Shown one piece after another: positions 35,321 through 44,765 of a stretch of 64,000 nucleotides of DNA. The notes under the pieces were generated by a model. It was given only the letters and a program-made list of their open reading frames with translations. It was not told where the DNA came from and ran no database searches. Source of the DNA: DASRFR01 sp035651455 (GTDB lineage Bacteria > Acidobacteriota > Terriglobia > Terriglobales > Acidobacteriaceae); NCBI GenBank assembly GCA_035651455.1, contig DASRFR010000029.1, forward strand, positions 1 to 64,000. The letters are read 5' to 3'. Every line of letters begins with the position of its first letter. Position 1 is the stretch's first letter. Position numbers and translations under genes: made by a program.

Positions 35321-38300
35321 TTAGAAGCTAAGCTTCAGGCCCAGCTGCACGTTGCGAGCGTTGAGCGTTCCTCCGGCTTGTCCGAAGTTCGGCTGGTTGC
35401 TCTTGTTGTTCGCGCCGCCGGCTACCGTAGCCAGCAGGTAGTTGGTGTGGTTGAACACGTTGAAGCCTTGAGCTTCAAACTTCAGGTTGAAGCGTTCGGT
35501 CAATTTGAAGGTCTTGCCCAGGGTCATATCCGCGTACCACTGGGACGGCCCGACAAAAGTATTGCGGCCCAAGGTTGAAACGCAGCCGAGGCAAGGGGCA
35601 GAGAACTGGAGATTTACCGGCGAAGGGGCCAACAGGAATCCATCCGCCCACTGTGCAGCTGACGCACTTGGCAGGCTGGATACGTTGGCGTTCGGACGAT
35701 CGTTGGCCACGGCATCCAGGTTCCAGTCGCCGCCCGTGTTCTGACATAGAGAGGGGACGAAGCTTCCCGAATCGCAGGCGGTTGCATCGATTGGGTTGCC
35801 GTTCGCATCCGTAACGGGCGTCAGGTGCCGCGAGCTGGAGCGGTAAGGCTCCCAGTGAGGACCAGTTTGCAGCGCCCAGATGCCGCTGTACTGCCAGCCC
35901 CCGAGCACTTGGCCTAAGAAGCCGTGTTGCGGACCGGGTAGCTGCCAGACGTAGTTGATGACCAGGCGCTGGCGGATGTCGAACAGCGAGTTTCCACGGT
36001 CCAGCATGGGCAGCGTCTGATCCAACGTGAACCCGTCACCGGCAGCCGCGCCCGTGGCGGCGGTGGCGCCGTTGTGCCATCCGGAGCCGTTGTCAATGGA
36101 GTGGCTGTACGTATAGTTAGCGTTCAACAGCAACCCGTGGCTCATCTGCTTTTTGATGTTCAACTGCAGAGAGTTGTAGTTGGAGTTGACCACGTTCTCC
36201 CACACGCGCAAGCGCCCGTAATTGGCGTTCAAGCGTCCTGTGGTATTGAAGTCGCTGAGCTGGCTGCAGACGTTCCGACCGAAGTTGTCGGTAACGCAAA
36301 CGCCTTGAGGTAACCTTCCACCCGGGATACGGTTGATATCTTCGGAACGGAAGAGCTTGTGCCCTGCTGTGCCGACATAGTCGGTCTCCAACACTACCTT
36401 GCCCGGCAGTTCGTGCTGGATGCTCAGGTAGAAGTTGTACACGTAAGGATCATCCACGCCTTGCGGGAAGATGATACCGGTTAGAGTTGCGAAATTCGGG
36501 TTAGAGGACGCCCATCCATCGATGTTACCCGCTGCCTGGGGACCAATGCCCTGGCCCGGGTTGGTTGGCGTGCCGGCCCAGGTCGGAGCTAGCGAGCAAT
36601 TCGGGCACTGCGACAGGCCATTGGCTCCAGACGGGCCGTAGACGACGGTCTGAGTCTCTCCAATGATGAAGTTGCTGGCGCTGTTGAACGAGTAGTACGG
36701 CAGGTTCCAACGAGAGTTCGACAGCGGGTTATACAGAGTTCCCTCGTAGGAGATACCAAAGCCGCCGCGCAGAGAGGTCTTGCCGGTCCCAAAGACATCC
36801 CACGCGAAACCGATGCGTGGGCCGAAATCCTTAGATCTGCCTTTACCCAGTGAAGGCGATGGAGCAAATCCGCCCGGTCCGCAAACGCCAGCTAGCTGCG
36901 CGAGCGCCATTTGACTGGTGGAAGTGCAACCTGGTGCTCCCGCCGGGGCGTTCGCCTGCTGCAGGAATCCTTGGCCGGTACTGATGTTATCGATCACATT
37001 GGTGCCAGGGCCCTTGATGAAGGTAGTGGCAAGGTTGTTCAACTCGTGGTGACGCTCATACTTGTCCCAGCGCAAGCCGAGGTTCAGAGTCAGTCGCCGT
37101 GTGACCTTCCAGTCGTCCTGGAAGTAAAGGCCGGCTTCAATATTCCGCCAGTGCCTTGTGTTTGTAGCCAGGAAGCTGACCGGATTGGGGTTGAACGACT
37201 TGCACGGCGGTGCGCAGATATTGGGGTCCACACCGCCTGTCATCGTGTAAGGCTGGTCGATGCCGAAGAACAACAGATCGCTGAAGTAGTACGAGGGTCG
37301 CGAAACATCAAACTCGCTGTTCTCGATGTTGCGGCGGATATCACCACCGATCTTGATACTGTGGTTGCCGTGGCTGATCGAAACCATGTCTGAGTACTGG
37401 TAAATGTTCTCTTTGAAGAACTGCGGGTAACCGGCGTACGAGCCGAAACCCATCGTACCGTCGTCGAACCCAATCTGCGGTAAGCCCGGGAACTCGGCGC
37501 CAACGGACGTATTATTCTGCGTATAACCCGCGCGAGCTTCGTTGAGCACCGTTGGGCTAAACGTGTGCACCCAGCTAACCTGGCCGGTTGGGAACAAGTT
37601 TCTCGTCGGGTTAAGGAACCCACGTACCCCTTGCGGTTTCAGTGGACCAAAATTGTCAGTTTCACGCAGCCATTGATAATTGGCGAAGAACCGGTTGGCG
37701 GCGTTCGGCGTGAAATCGATGCGGCCTTCCCATTCCCGACCGTTGAACAGGTTGCCCAAGGTCTGAGTCTGGGTGTTAAACACAGCTACGCCGCTATCCA
37801 GAAAATTGATATTGCGGCGAGCCAGCAAAGCCGGATTGTTGTAAGTGCTGATCCCGAGCGGGGCCGAACAGCCGGTATTGTCGGTAGCCGGGTTGTAACC
37901 AAACAATTGGGCGAATAGCAGAGGCACATGCGTGGCTCCCTGCGGGTCGCCAGCAAAGTTATCCGGGCACAGATACCCTGCAAAGCTGGAGAGGCCGCTG
38001 CCCGATGCGCCAGACGTTACGTATTGAGTCATGGTTTCGAGCGGCGTTCCCGGCAACGAGGACGGAAACTTCGAGAACAACAGATTGGCTACCGAGTTCG
38101 GGAACGTCTGTCCTACGATCTGCGCGAACGCCGGATCTTCCATGGTGATTGGAATCGGCGATGCGGCGCTGATGAAGTGGTCGTTCTGGATGGCGCCGAA
38201 GAAGAACAGCTTGTCTTTGATGATCGGTCCGCCAATCGTGCCGCCGTACTGGCTGAAGCGCAGCGCGGGATGGAAGCACTTGGAAGTGTCACCCGATGCG

Positions 38301-39136
38301 CAGAGCGTATTGTTCGGATCTTTGCGGGGATCTGGTACCTGGTTGAGGAAGAATTCGTTGGCGTCCAACTTATCGTTGCGGCCGTAGTACCAGCCGCTGC
38401 CGTGGAAAGCGTTGGTGCCGGACTTAGTGACCAGGTTGTTAATGGACCCGGCGCTGCTTCCATATTGCGCTGAATTGTTCAGGGTGAGCTGCTGGAATTC
38501 CTGGACGGTATCCTCGATCGGGGTGTTCACTACGCCGCCGCTCAAGCCCTTGTTATTGATACCGTTCACCATGAAGCCGTTGAAGTTCTCGCGGACGCCG
38601 TTCACCACGGTTCCGTGGCCGTTCTCAAAGTCGACGCCGTTGACGTTCACCGCACCCGGGGCCACCTGAATAAGGTCATAAACGTTGCGGCCGTTCAGAG
38701 GAAGGTTGGCGATCTGGGTGGAACCTACCGTGGTCGACAACTTGGAGTCTTCGGTATTGACAGCAGCAGCCTCGCCGGTTACCTCGACGACTTCTTTGGC
38801 TTCACCGAGCTGCATCTTGAAGTCGACGTGCTCGATGGTCCCTGCGTTCAACGTTAAATTATTGTTGGACGCAGTCTTGAAGCCGGAAGCCTGCACTTCA
38901 ATCTTGTAGGAGCCAACCGGCAATTCTTTGGCGGTGTATGCGCCAGACTGGTTGGTGGTCGCAGTCACGGACAAGTTGGTACCAGTGTTGGTAACAACTA
39001 CCTGCGCGTTGGGAATGGCTGCGCCGGAAGGATCGGTTACGGTACCTGTAAATTGTCCATTTTGTACCTGGGCTGCGGCAAACATTGCGAGCGCCAGAAT
39101 CGAGAGGATAACGAGGCAGAACTGCAGCTTTTTCAT
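35321..39136 (-). CDS. TonB-dependent receptor-like outer membrane protein (large)
   Basis: This 1271-residue protein has a signal peptide (1-22, ending FAAAQ). A carboxypeptidase-regulatory-like domain (about 25-110, GTVTDPSGAAIPNAQVVV...GSYKIEVQASGFK) is followed by a plug with LNGRNVYDLIQVAPGAV and GSINNLVTKSGTNAFHG. A very long beta-barrel ends NVQLGLKLSF, with the terminal Phe typical of BAM substrates. The architecture equals that of the receptor at 30652-34149, but the barrels differ, so they probably bind different substrates. A perfect Crp-type operator lies about 90 bp upstream of the start codon, which suggests carbon- or redox-dependent control. Confidence 0.9.
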   Translation of the reverse strand: MKKLQFCLVILSILALAMFAAAQVQNGQFTGTVTDPSGAAIPNAQVVVTNTGTNLSVTATTNQSGAYTAKELPVGSYKIEVQASGFKTASNNNLTLNAGTIEHVDFKMQLGEAKEVVEVTGEAAAVNTEDSKLSTTVGSTQIANLPLNGRNVYDLIQVAPGAVNVNGVDFENGHGTVVNGVRENFNGFMVNGINNKGLSGGVVNTPIEDTVQEFQQLTLNNSAQYGSSAGSINNLVTKSGTNAFHGSGWYYGRNDKLDANEFFLNQVPDPRKDPNNTLCASGDTSKCFHPALRFSQYGGTIGGPIIKDKLFFFGAIQNDHFISAASPIPITMEDPAFAQIVGQTFPNSVANLLFSKFPSSLPGTPLETMTQYVTSGASGSGLSSFAGYLCPDNFAGDPQGATHVPLLFAQLFGYNPATDNTGCSAPLGISTYNNPALLARRNINFLDSGVAVFNTQTQTLGNLFNGREWEGRIDFTPNAANRFFANYQWLRETDNFGPLKPQGVRGFLNPTRNLFPTGQVSWVHTFSPTVLNEARAGYTQNNTSVGAEFPGLPQIGFDDGTMGFGSYAGYPQFFKENIYQYSDMVSISHGNHSIKIGGDIRRNIENSEFDVSRPSYYFSDLLFFGIDQPYTMTGGVDPNICAPPCKSFNPNPVSFLATNTRHWRNIEAGLYFQDDWKVTRRLTLNLGLRWDKYERHHELNNLATTFIKGPGTNVIDNISTGQGFLQQANAPAGAPGCTSTSQMALAQLAGVCGPGGFAPSPSLGKGRSKDFGPRIGFAWDVFGTGKTSLRGGFGISYEGTLYNPLSNSRWNLPYYSFNSASNFIIGETQTVVYGPSGANGLSQCPNCSLAPTWAGTPTNPGQGIGPQAAGNIDGWASSNPNFATLTGIIFPQGVDDPYVYNFYLSIQHELPGKVVLETDYVGTAGHKLFRSEDINRIPGGRLPQGVCVTDNFGRNVCSQLSDFNTTGRLNANYGRLRVWENVVNSNYNSLQLNIKKQMSHGLLLNANYTYSHSIDNGSGWHNGATAATGAAAGDGFTLDQTLPMLDRGNSLFDIRQRLVINYVWQLPGPQHGFLGQVLGGWQYSGIWALQTGPHWEPYRSSSRHLTPVTDANGNPIDATACDSGSFVPSLCQNTGGDWNLDAVANDRPNANVSSLPSASAAQWADGFLLAPSPVNLQFSAPCLGCVSTLGRNTFVGPSQWYADMTLGKTFKLTERFNLKFEAQGFNVFNHTNYLLATVAGGANNKSNQPNFGQAGGTLNARNVQLGLKLSF

Positions 39137-39562
39137 TCACCTACCCCCTAGTAGCTGTGGGAAATCTGTGCACGGAATTTCTGACTTCCCCGATGCTGCG
39201 GCATTGTCTCAAGCGTATGTGAGTCGCATCACATGTTTTGTGAAGTGCGCAGCATTCTGCGCGAACTGACTACGCTTGTCAAGCTATCTTGCTGAATCGT
39301 TTTCGGTTTAGCCCATCCTCCGCAAAGATTTGCAACGTGCGAAGACCCCAATGACAGCCAAACCTTGTGCAGTCCTTGGCACTTGTCTAGCCAAAACTGA
39401 CATCGCAAGGAACTCAACAACTTAGGCGTGCAACAGCGATGTCAGCCTATGTGGAACAGAAGACAAACAGGGTTGGGAGCTTCAAAATTCTGTAGGTTGC
39501 GCGACGAAAGCAGGATCACCGGACAATCGAGTTGCACATCATGAATTAAGAAATAGCGAACT
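39137..39562. other. 426-bp intergenic region
   Basis: This is the upstream region of the receptor gene and the downstream region of the CRTAC1 gene. It holds one Crp-type operator (39218-39233). No gene or terminator is evident in the rest. Confidence 0.5.
39218..39233. promoter_or_regulatory. Crp-type operator upstream of the large receptor
   Basis: TGTGAGTCGCATCACA is a perfect TGTGA-N6-TCACA. Its centre is about 90 bp before the receptor start codon, a usual distance for activation from about -41 to -61. Confidence 0.7.
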
Positions 39563-41341
39563 CTAATGCCGCGGAACAGAACTTCCGGAGACCACGCCGC
39601 GACCTTCTTGCAGCACGATTTCCTGATTCGCAGATTGCGGCCCGACTGAATCCGTGATACCGGAGGGCCACCTTATTGTGATCGCATCCACTTTCGCGGA
39701 GGCGCCGAGTCCGAAGTGCAGCCGAGGATCGCTCGCTGATTCAAAGCTGCTATTGGTGCGCACTTCCTTGTAGAACATACGACCGCCTGCGCGGACTTCA
39801 ATCCTGGCGCCGAAGCCATCGCGATTCGACTTCGTTCCTACAGTTTTCAGTCGCAGCCAGTGACCCGGAAAGGAAGATCGGTTCCGAAGCAGGATAGGCG
39901 AGCCGTCCAGAACCGTGATCAGCACGCTTTCGTTTCCCTCATTGAAAAAATCTGCCGTCGCGACGCCGCGTGCCACCTGCCGGCGCTTGAGGGCGCCACC
40001 GCTACGCTCCCCCACCTCGTCGAACTTTCCGTCTTCAAGGTTGTGAAACAGGAAAGGCCGTTCGGCGTAGGTGACCCCGAATGAATGTCCGTCCACCTGG
40101 GGATTCACATGGCCGTTGCCAATGAAGATGTCAGGCCAGCCGTCGTTGTCAAAGTCGAAAAACTTTACTCCGAACCCCAGGAAGGGAACGCTGATCGGAC
40201 CGAAATGCGACGGTCCCGCCATATCAGTAAATTCTCCGTTCTGGTCGTTGTGATAAAGGTTGTTGGCGTCGTCCGAAAAGTTGGTCTTGACGATGTCGGG
40301 CCAACCATCATTGTCATAATCGGCGGAGTCAATGCCCATGCCCGCCTGCTCTCGACCGTCACTGCTGTAAGCCACTCCCGCTGACACTCCAACTTCTGTG
40401 AACCCGCCCTTGCAGTCGTTGTGATATAGCATGCTGGGCGACGAGTCGTCCGCGACGTAGAGATCCAGGCAGCCATCCTTGTCATAATCGAGCCACAGAA
40501 CACCCAGCCCGTAGTATGCGTCAGGATCGACATTGAGTCTCTCGGTCACATCGGTGAAAGTGCCGTCTCCATTGTTGTGATAGAGGCGGTCACGGGCGCC
40601 TTTCAAACCTCGCGGGCCACACGAAACGGGGATCCCGCGATACTGGCAAAAGGGGCTGCTGCCCAATTCAGGCAGGTGATCAACATCGACGTCCACGTAG
40701 TTCACGATGTAGAGGTCAAGCTTGCCATCGTTGTCATAATCACCGAAGGCGGTACTCGTTCCCCAGCGACCCTCGTTGCCCACGCCCGCCTTCGCCGTGA
40801 CATCCGTGAATGTTCCGTTATGATCGTTGTGATAAAGAGAACCTCCGTCCAGGTACGTGATGTACAGATCGTCCCAGCCGTCGTTGTCATAATCGCCGAC
40901 GGCCACGCCGTAACCCCATCGGCATTGCTTTAGTCCTGACTTGACGCTGACATCCGTGAAGGTGCCATCGTGGTTGTTGTGGTAGAGCTTGCCGGGAGAG
41001 CACTTCCCTGTTTTCAAGTTTTCCTGCGTGGAGCCATTCACGAAAAAGATGTCCATCCAACCGTCATTGTCGTAATCGAAAACGGCGACACCTCCGCACA
41101 TTGAATCCATGATGTAGCGCTTGTCGAGCGTGCCGCAGTCAAGATGGAAGTCGAGACCCGCAGCGGCGGTAATGTCTACGAAATTCGCGATAGGCGAAGA
41201 TTTTCCGCCGCTCGCTTCCTTGCCGGCCGCTGACTTCCGCTTTGGCGCGGTTTTCTGCGACGCGAACCCGCTCACGCCACCGAGAATCGCGCCGAGCAGA
41301 ACAAGGAGTGCTGCGGTGAACCAGAGGTGGGCAGTTCTCAT
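39563..41341 (-). CDS. CRTAC1-family protein (FG-GAP/VCBS repeats plus ASPIC/UnbV)
   Basis: This protein has 592 residues from ATG 41341, which overlaps the stop of the preceding TPR gene (ATGA); the longer frame to 41413 lies inside that gene. After an N-terminal signal/anchor (about 8-27) come at least six FG-GAP/VCBS units with Ca-binding loops of the type DYDNDGW-D, each paired with LYHN-DGTFTDV. The last 110 residues are an ASPIC/UnbV domain (GHWLRLKTVGTKSNRDGFGARIEV...ITIRWPSG). The propeller is probably extracellular and calcium-stabilised. Members are common in Acidobacteriota and Planctomycetes, with no agreed function. Confidence 0.9.
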   Translation of the reverse strand: MRTAHLWFTAALLVLLGAILGGVSGFASQKTAPKRKSAAGKEASGGKSSPIANFVDITAAAGLDFHLDCGTLDKRYIMDSMCGGVAVFDYDNDGWMDIFFVNGSTQENLKTGKCSPGKLYHNNHDGTFTDVSVKSGLKQCRWGYGVAVGDYDNDGWDDLYITYLDGGSLYHNDHNGTFTDVTAKAGVGNEGRWGTSTAFGDYDNDGKLDLYIVNYVDVDVDHLPELGSSPFCQYRGIPVSCGPRGLKGARDRLYHNNGDGTFTDVTERLNVDPDAYYGLGVLWLDYDKDGCLDLYVADDSSPSMLYHNDCKGGFTEVGVSAGVAYSSDGREQAGMGIDSADYDNDGWPDIVKTNFSDDANNLYHNDQNGEFTDMAGPSHFGPISVPFLGFGVKFFDFDNDGWPDIFIGNGHVNPQVDGHSFGVTYAERPFLFHNLEDGKFDEVGERSGGALKRRQVARGVATADFFNEGNESVLITVLDGSPILLRNRSSFPGHWLRLKTVGTKSNRDGFGARIEVRAGGRMFYKEVRTNSSFESASDPRLHFGLGASAKVDAITIRWPSGITDSVGPQSANQEIVLQEGRGVVSGSSVPRH

Positions 41342-42393
41342 CAGTGGGTGCGGCCGGAGGCCATCCCGCCAGTGGTTGGCTGATTTTTCTTCAACTCGGC
41401 GAAGCGTTGCCATTCTTGCCGCGCTTCATTTTTGTTCCCGTTCTTCTCCAGGGCGCGCGCGAGTTGAAAGTGGGGGCTGGGATCTGCTGGATTCAGGGAA
41501 ATGGCTCGACGCAATGCTTCCGTCGCTCCTTCCGCATTGCCTTGCAGCAGGAGCCCCTTGCCGAGATCATAAAAGGCGTCGGCATTCTGAGGATTCAGTT
41601 CAGTGGCCCGGCGAAGCTTGGTCACTGCAGTTTTCCATTCGCCAGATTCAAGCAGGCTATGACCCAATTGATAGACAACCTCGGGATTGTCGGGTGAGCG
41701 CAGAATCTCCTTTTCATATTCCTGGATAGCTTCATTATTGCGGCCCAGGCTGGAATACGCGTATCCGAGATGATAGTGCCCAAGCCGTATGCTCGGGTCG
41801 AGACGGAGCGCCGTCTGGAACTGCTCGATGGCCTGCACCGTGCGATTGGAATTCTGGTAAGCGCGGCCCAGTAATAAGTGAGCTATGGCATGCGAAGGAT
41901 CGATCTTGATTGCCTGGCTAAGAGCCTCAGCCGCTTCTGAATACTGATCTTGACTCAATAAGCAAAGAGCCAAGTCGAACCTGGTATCAAAGCTTCTGGT
42001 GTCAAGTTTTGCGGCGCGTTGCAGTTGCTCGGCGGCAGCCACGTTCTGGCCGGTTTTGAAGTAGGCTAATCCGAGAAAATGAGCCAGTTGAGGATCCTGT
42101 GGCCATTGGCTCACCGCTTTTTGCCCGAGCGAGATAGCCGGTGACCATTGCTCGGCTTCAAGATGAGCCAGCATGAGTTTCCGGACGGGTACCGGGTCTT
42201 GTGGAGCGAGTCCCGAGGCTTTTTCAAATAGCGAGATCGCCTGAGGAAAGTCGTTCGCTGCCAGTGCGGCGTCTCCGTCGTGAAGAAGTGAGTCGAGTTC
42301 AGGTCGGGATTGCGCCCAAATGCGTCCCGCCAGTGACAGATTCCCGATCACAAAAACGAACAGAACTGCGAGCAGCGAACGCTTGTGAAGCAC
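41341..42393 (-). CDS. Secreted TPR-repeat protein coupled to CRTAC1 gene
   Basis: This protein has 350 residues from GTG 42393, where a normal signal peptide starts (HKRSLLAVLFVFVIGNLSLAG, cleavage near WAQS); the frame reaches back to ATG 42471, but that adds 26 residues rich in Arg and Cys with no ribosome site. The mature protein is almost entirely TPR, about eight units (for example AIEQFQTALRLDPSIRLGHYHLGYAYSSLGRN). The stop overlaps the start of the CRTAC1 gene, so the two are translated together and may form one envelope complex. Confidence 0.82.
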   Translation of the reverse strand: MLHKRSLLAVLFVFVIGNLSLAGRIWAQSRPELDSLLHDGDAALAANDFPQAISLFEKASGLAPQDPVPVRKLMLAHLEAEQWSPAISLGQKAVSQWPQDPQLAHFLGLAYFKTGQNVAAAEQLQRAAKLDTRSFDTRFDLALCLLSQDQYSEAAEALSQAIKIDPSHAIAHLLLGRAYQNSNRTVQAIEQFQTALRLDPSIRLGHYHLGYAYSSLGRNNEAIQEYEKEILRSPDNPEVVYQLGHSLLESGEWKTAVTKLRRATELNPQNADAFYDLGKGLLLQGNAEGATEALRRAISLNPADPSPHFQLARALEKNGNKNEARQEWQRFAELKKNQPTTGGMASGRTH

Positions 42394-42583
42394 CCCATCC
42401 CGGCACAGCGACCGGCGGCACCGACCATGTGCACCGGCGCAGCTACGCGGAAAAAGAGAGGCTAGGAACATCGGGGGTTACGACTTATCGTAACGTTTCG
42501 AAGCACGACCGCGCAATTCACCACATCCACGAAGGAGGTTCTTCAATCTAAGAAGTTGAGCAGTTTTTCCGGAGGCTTGTCGG

Positions 42584-43051
42584 ATGGACATTCACGATCA
42601 TCGCCGCTCGTTCGCGTACGACGCATGGGCCAATCATGAAGTTATGCAAACGTTGAAGCAGGCAGGCGTTCCCGCGGGAAGATCAGTTCATTTTCTGGCG
42701 CATATCATCGGAGCTCAGCATATTTGGATGGAGCGGCTGCTCCTGCAGAAACAAATGTCGGCGGTATGGCCAGATCTTACGCTGGAGCAGTGTGAGCAAG
42801 AACTCAATCGCTTGCAGCAGGCGTGGAACGGATATCTGGAAGGACTAAGCCCGGAAAAGCTGAACGACACAGTCAATTACCGCAACAGCAAGGGCCAGCA
42901 GTGGGGCAGCCGAATCGGAGACATACTGACGCACGTGGTCATGCATTCCGCATATCACCGGGGCCAGATTGCTACTGAAATGCGCGCACATGGATACACT
43001 CCCGCGTACACAGATTTTATTCACGGCGTACGAACGGGTGGCTTTGAATGA
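42584..43051 (+). CDS. DinB-family protein
   Basis: This 155-residue protein has the complete DinB metal triad: His40 region (FLAHIIGAQHIWMERL) and two histidines in THVVMHSAYHRGQIATEMR, with the spacing seen in metal-binding DinB/YfiT proteins. The start MDIHDHRRSFAYDAWANHEVM is typical of the family. Likely a Ni/Zn-dependent thiol-transferase-like enzyme or a related unknown activity; the substrate cannot be told. A short gap separates it from the following membrane protein, so the two may be cotranscribed. Confidence 0.87.
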   Translation: MDIHDHRRSFAYDAWANHEVMQTLKQAGVPAGRSVHFLAHIIGAQHIWMERLLLQKQMSAVWPDLTLEQCEQELNRLQQAWNGYLEGLSPEKLNDTVNYRNSKGQQWGSRIGDILTHVVMHSAYHRGQIATEMRAHGYTPAYTDFIHGVRTGGFE

Positions 43052-43076
43052 CCCGTGAGTTGAGATAGTGGATACC

Positions 43077-43502
43077 ATGACTGATTCCAAGTTTTACGGG
43101 TTCGTTGCAATCCAGGCAGTTGCCGCCGCGGTGCTACTTGCTGTGATCGCATTCTGGCCGGGACCGTGGAATACCGAGCGCTGGTGCGGCGCCGTGCTGG
43201 CGGCGAGCAGCTTGATCCTTCTGTTTACAGCGCGATATCAGCTAGGCAAGAATTTTGCCGTGAAGGCGCGAGCCCGCGAACTTGTAACAGCCGGTCTGTA
43301 CTCCAAAATCCGCAACCCTATTTACGTCTTTTCCTCGTTGATGATCATCGGCTTCATCATGGTCGTGCAAAAACCGCGGCTATGGATCATCCCGTTGATC
43401 GTAATTCCGCTCCAGATTGTGCGTGCCCACCGCGAAGCCCGCGTTCTGCAGGCCAAATTCGGGGATGAGTACCGTAGTTATAGAAATAAAACATGGTTCT
43501 AA
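43077..43502 (+). CDS. Isoprenylcysteine carboxyl methyltransferase-like membrane protein
   Basis: This protein has 141 residues from ATG 43077; GTG 43068 would add three. Three to four hydrophobic segments are present. The C-terminal half has LVTAGLYSKIRNPIYVFSSLMIIGF and EARVLQAKFGDEYRSYRNKT, the signature of the ICMT/PEMT-like (YIR-NPxY...GxxYxxY) family. Members methylate lipid-linked or isoprenoid substrates with S-adenosylmethionine. In bacteria the substrate is generally unknown. Confidence 0.85.
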   Translation: MTDSKFYGFVAIQAVAAAVLLAVIAFWPGPWNTERWCGAVLAASSLILLFTARYQLGKNFAVKARARELVTAGLYSKIRNPIYVFSSLMIIGFIMVVQKPRLWIIPLIVIPLQIVRAHREARVLQAKFGDEYRSYRNKTWF

Positions 43503-43553
43503 AGTGCTCCCAGGAAGACAGCGAGGGTTCGAGTTCGTCTAGAATTCTGCTCG

Positions 43554-44624
43554 ATGCGTAAAACCATTCTTGTTTCTGTCCCCCTACTTATGCTTTTGAT
43601 ACTTTCCTCGCTGCTTGTCAATGCAGCCGAACCTGTCCTGCAGCCGTTGCCAAAACCGCTCGCTGCGAATGCGGTTGCCAGCCTGAAACTCTCGAAGCAG
43701 GGCTGGATTTTTTCGTTCATGGGTTTGGGCGCAGGCAAGACATGGAAAGACATCACCAAAGACGCCTGGCAAATGAGCCTGGATACCGGGAAATGGGAGG
43801 AAATCCGACCGGTTCCAGGCCCAGCCGGGCGGTTAGATGCAGCAGCGATTGGAGTAAGGGAACAGGTGTTTTTGTTCAGCGGCTATGTCGTGGATGGGCG
43901 TGGTGCTGAGAATCCGGTTCCCGACGTGAACATCTACGAGCCGCTACTCCATCGCTGGTACCGCGGCGCGGACATTCCCGTAGCTGTTGGAGGTGCGGTT
44001 ATCGGGTCCTACCGCGACCGATACATCTATCTCGTGGGTGGACGTTCTAAAGAAGGCCCCGTCAAGAATGTACAGGTATACGATGTCGAGAAAGACAGTT
44101 GGCGACAGGCCACTGCTATAGCCGGGGAGGCCGTCTTTGGGGCCGGAGGCGCGCTTCTCGATGACACGATTTTTTATGTGAACGGCGCTTATCGCAACCC
44201 GTCTGATGATTCCAGTTATGTTGCTTCAGATGAGTGCTGGGCGGGCAAGATCGACCACCACGATCCGACGAAGGTCCAATGGACGAAACTCGCCAATCAT
44301 CCGGGAAATGCACGCTATGGAATTGCCGCCGGCAGTTCGCCTAAAGACCAAAAGATCTATTTCTCCGGTGGCAGCGACGATCCGTACAACTACAATGGGC
44401 TGGGTTATAACGGCAAACCAGTTGGACCTTCGCCGATGACCTTTGCCTGGAACCTTCGCGCCAGCAAGTGGGAGGTCATGCAGGAAAATACTGCGAACGC
44501 CACTCTGGATAATCGCGCTCTCGTCGTGATCCCTGCCGCACTGGTGACAATCGGGGGCATCGCTGGAAATCAGGAAGTGACTGCTCGCGTGAACGTAATT
44601 TCTAAGCAGAATTCTGCGCGGTGA
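43554..44624 (+). CDS. Secreted Kelch-type beta-propeller protein
   Basis: This 356-residue protein has a signal peptide (1-24, ending VNAAE) and Kelch repeats with hydrophobic-GG and Trp at the usual distance (IYLVGGRSKEGPVKNVQVYDVEKDSW, YFSGGSDDPYNYNG, and others), about six in all. This fold is shared with galactose-oxidase-like and N-acetylneuraminate epimerase-like proteins. I see no copper ligands of galactose oxidase, so binding rather than catalysis is likely. Confidence 0.78.
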   Translation: MRKTILVSVPLLMLLILSSLLVNAAEPVLQPLPKPLAANAVASLKLSKQGWIFSFMGLGAGKTWKDITKDAWQMSLDTGKWEEIRPVPGPAGRLDAAAIGVREQVFLFSGYVVDGRGAENPVPDVNIYEPLLHRWYRGADIPVAVGGAVIGSYRDRYIYLVGGRSKEGPVKNVQVYDVEKDSWRQATAIAGEAVFGAGGALLDDTIFYVNGAYRNPSDDSSYVASDECWAGKIDHHDPTKVQWTKLANHPGNARYGIAAGSSPKDQKIYFSGGSDDPYNYNGLGYNGKPVGPSPMTFAWNLRASKWEVMQENTANATLDNRALVVIPAALVTIGGIAGNQEVTARVNVISKQNSAR

Positions 44625-44765
44625 GTAGGCTGCGGAGCCTTAGCTCTATTTGGAATACATAGAAGTCGGTTTCGGATTCCGCTATCAAGCGGCTAAAATG
44701 AGTCACTCTGGCCGGTGTGCGACTGGCAGCAAGTAGTAGTACTTCCTCATCCATAGGCAGGTGTT

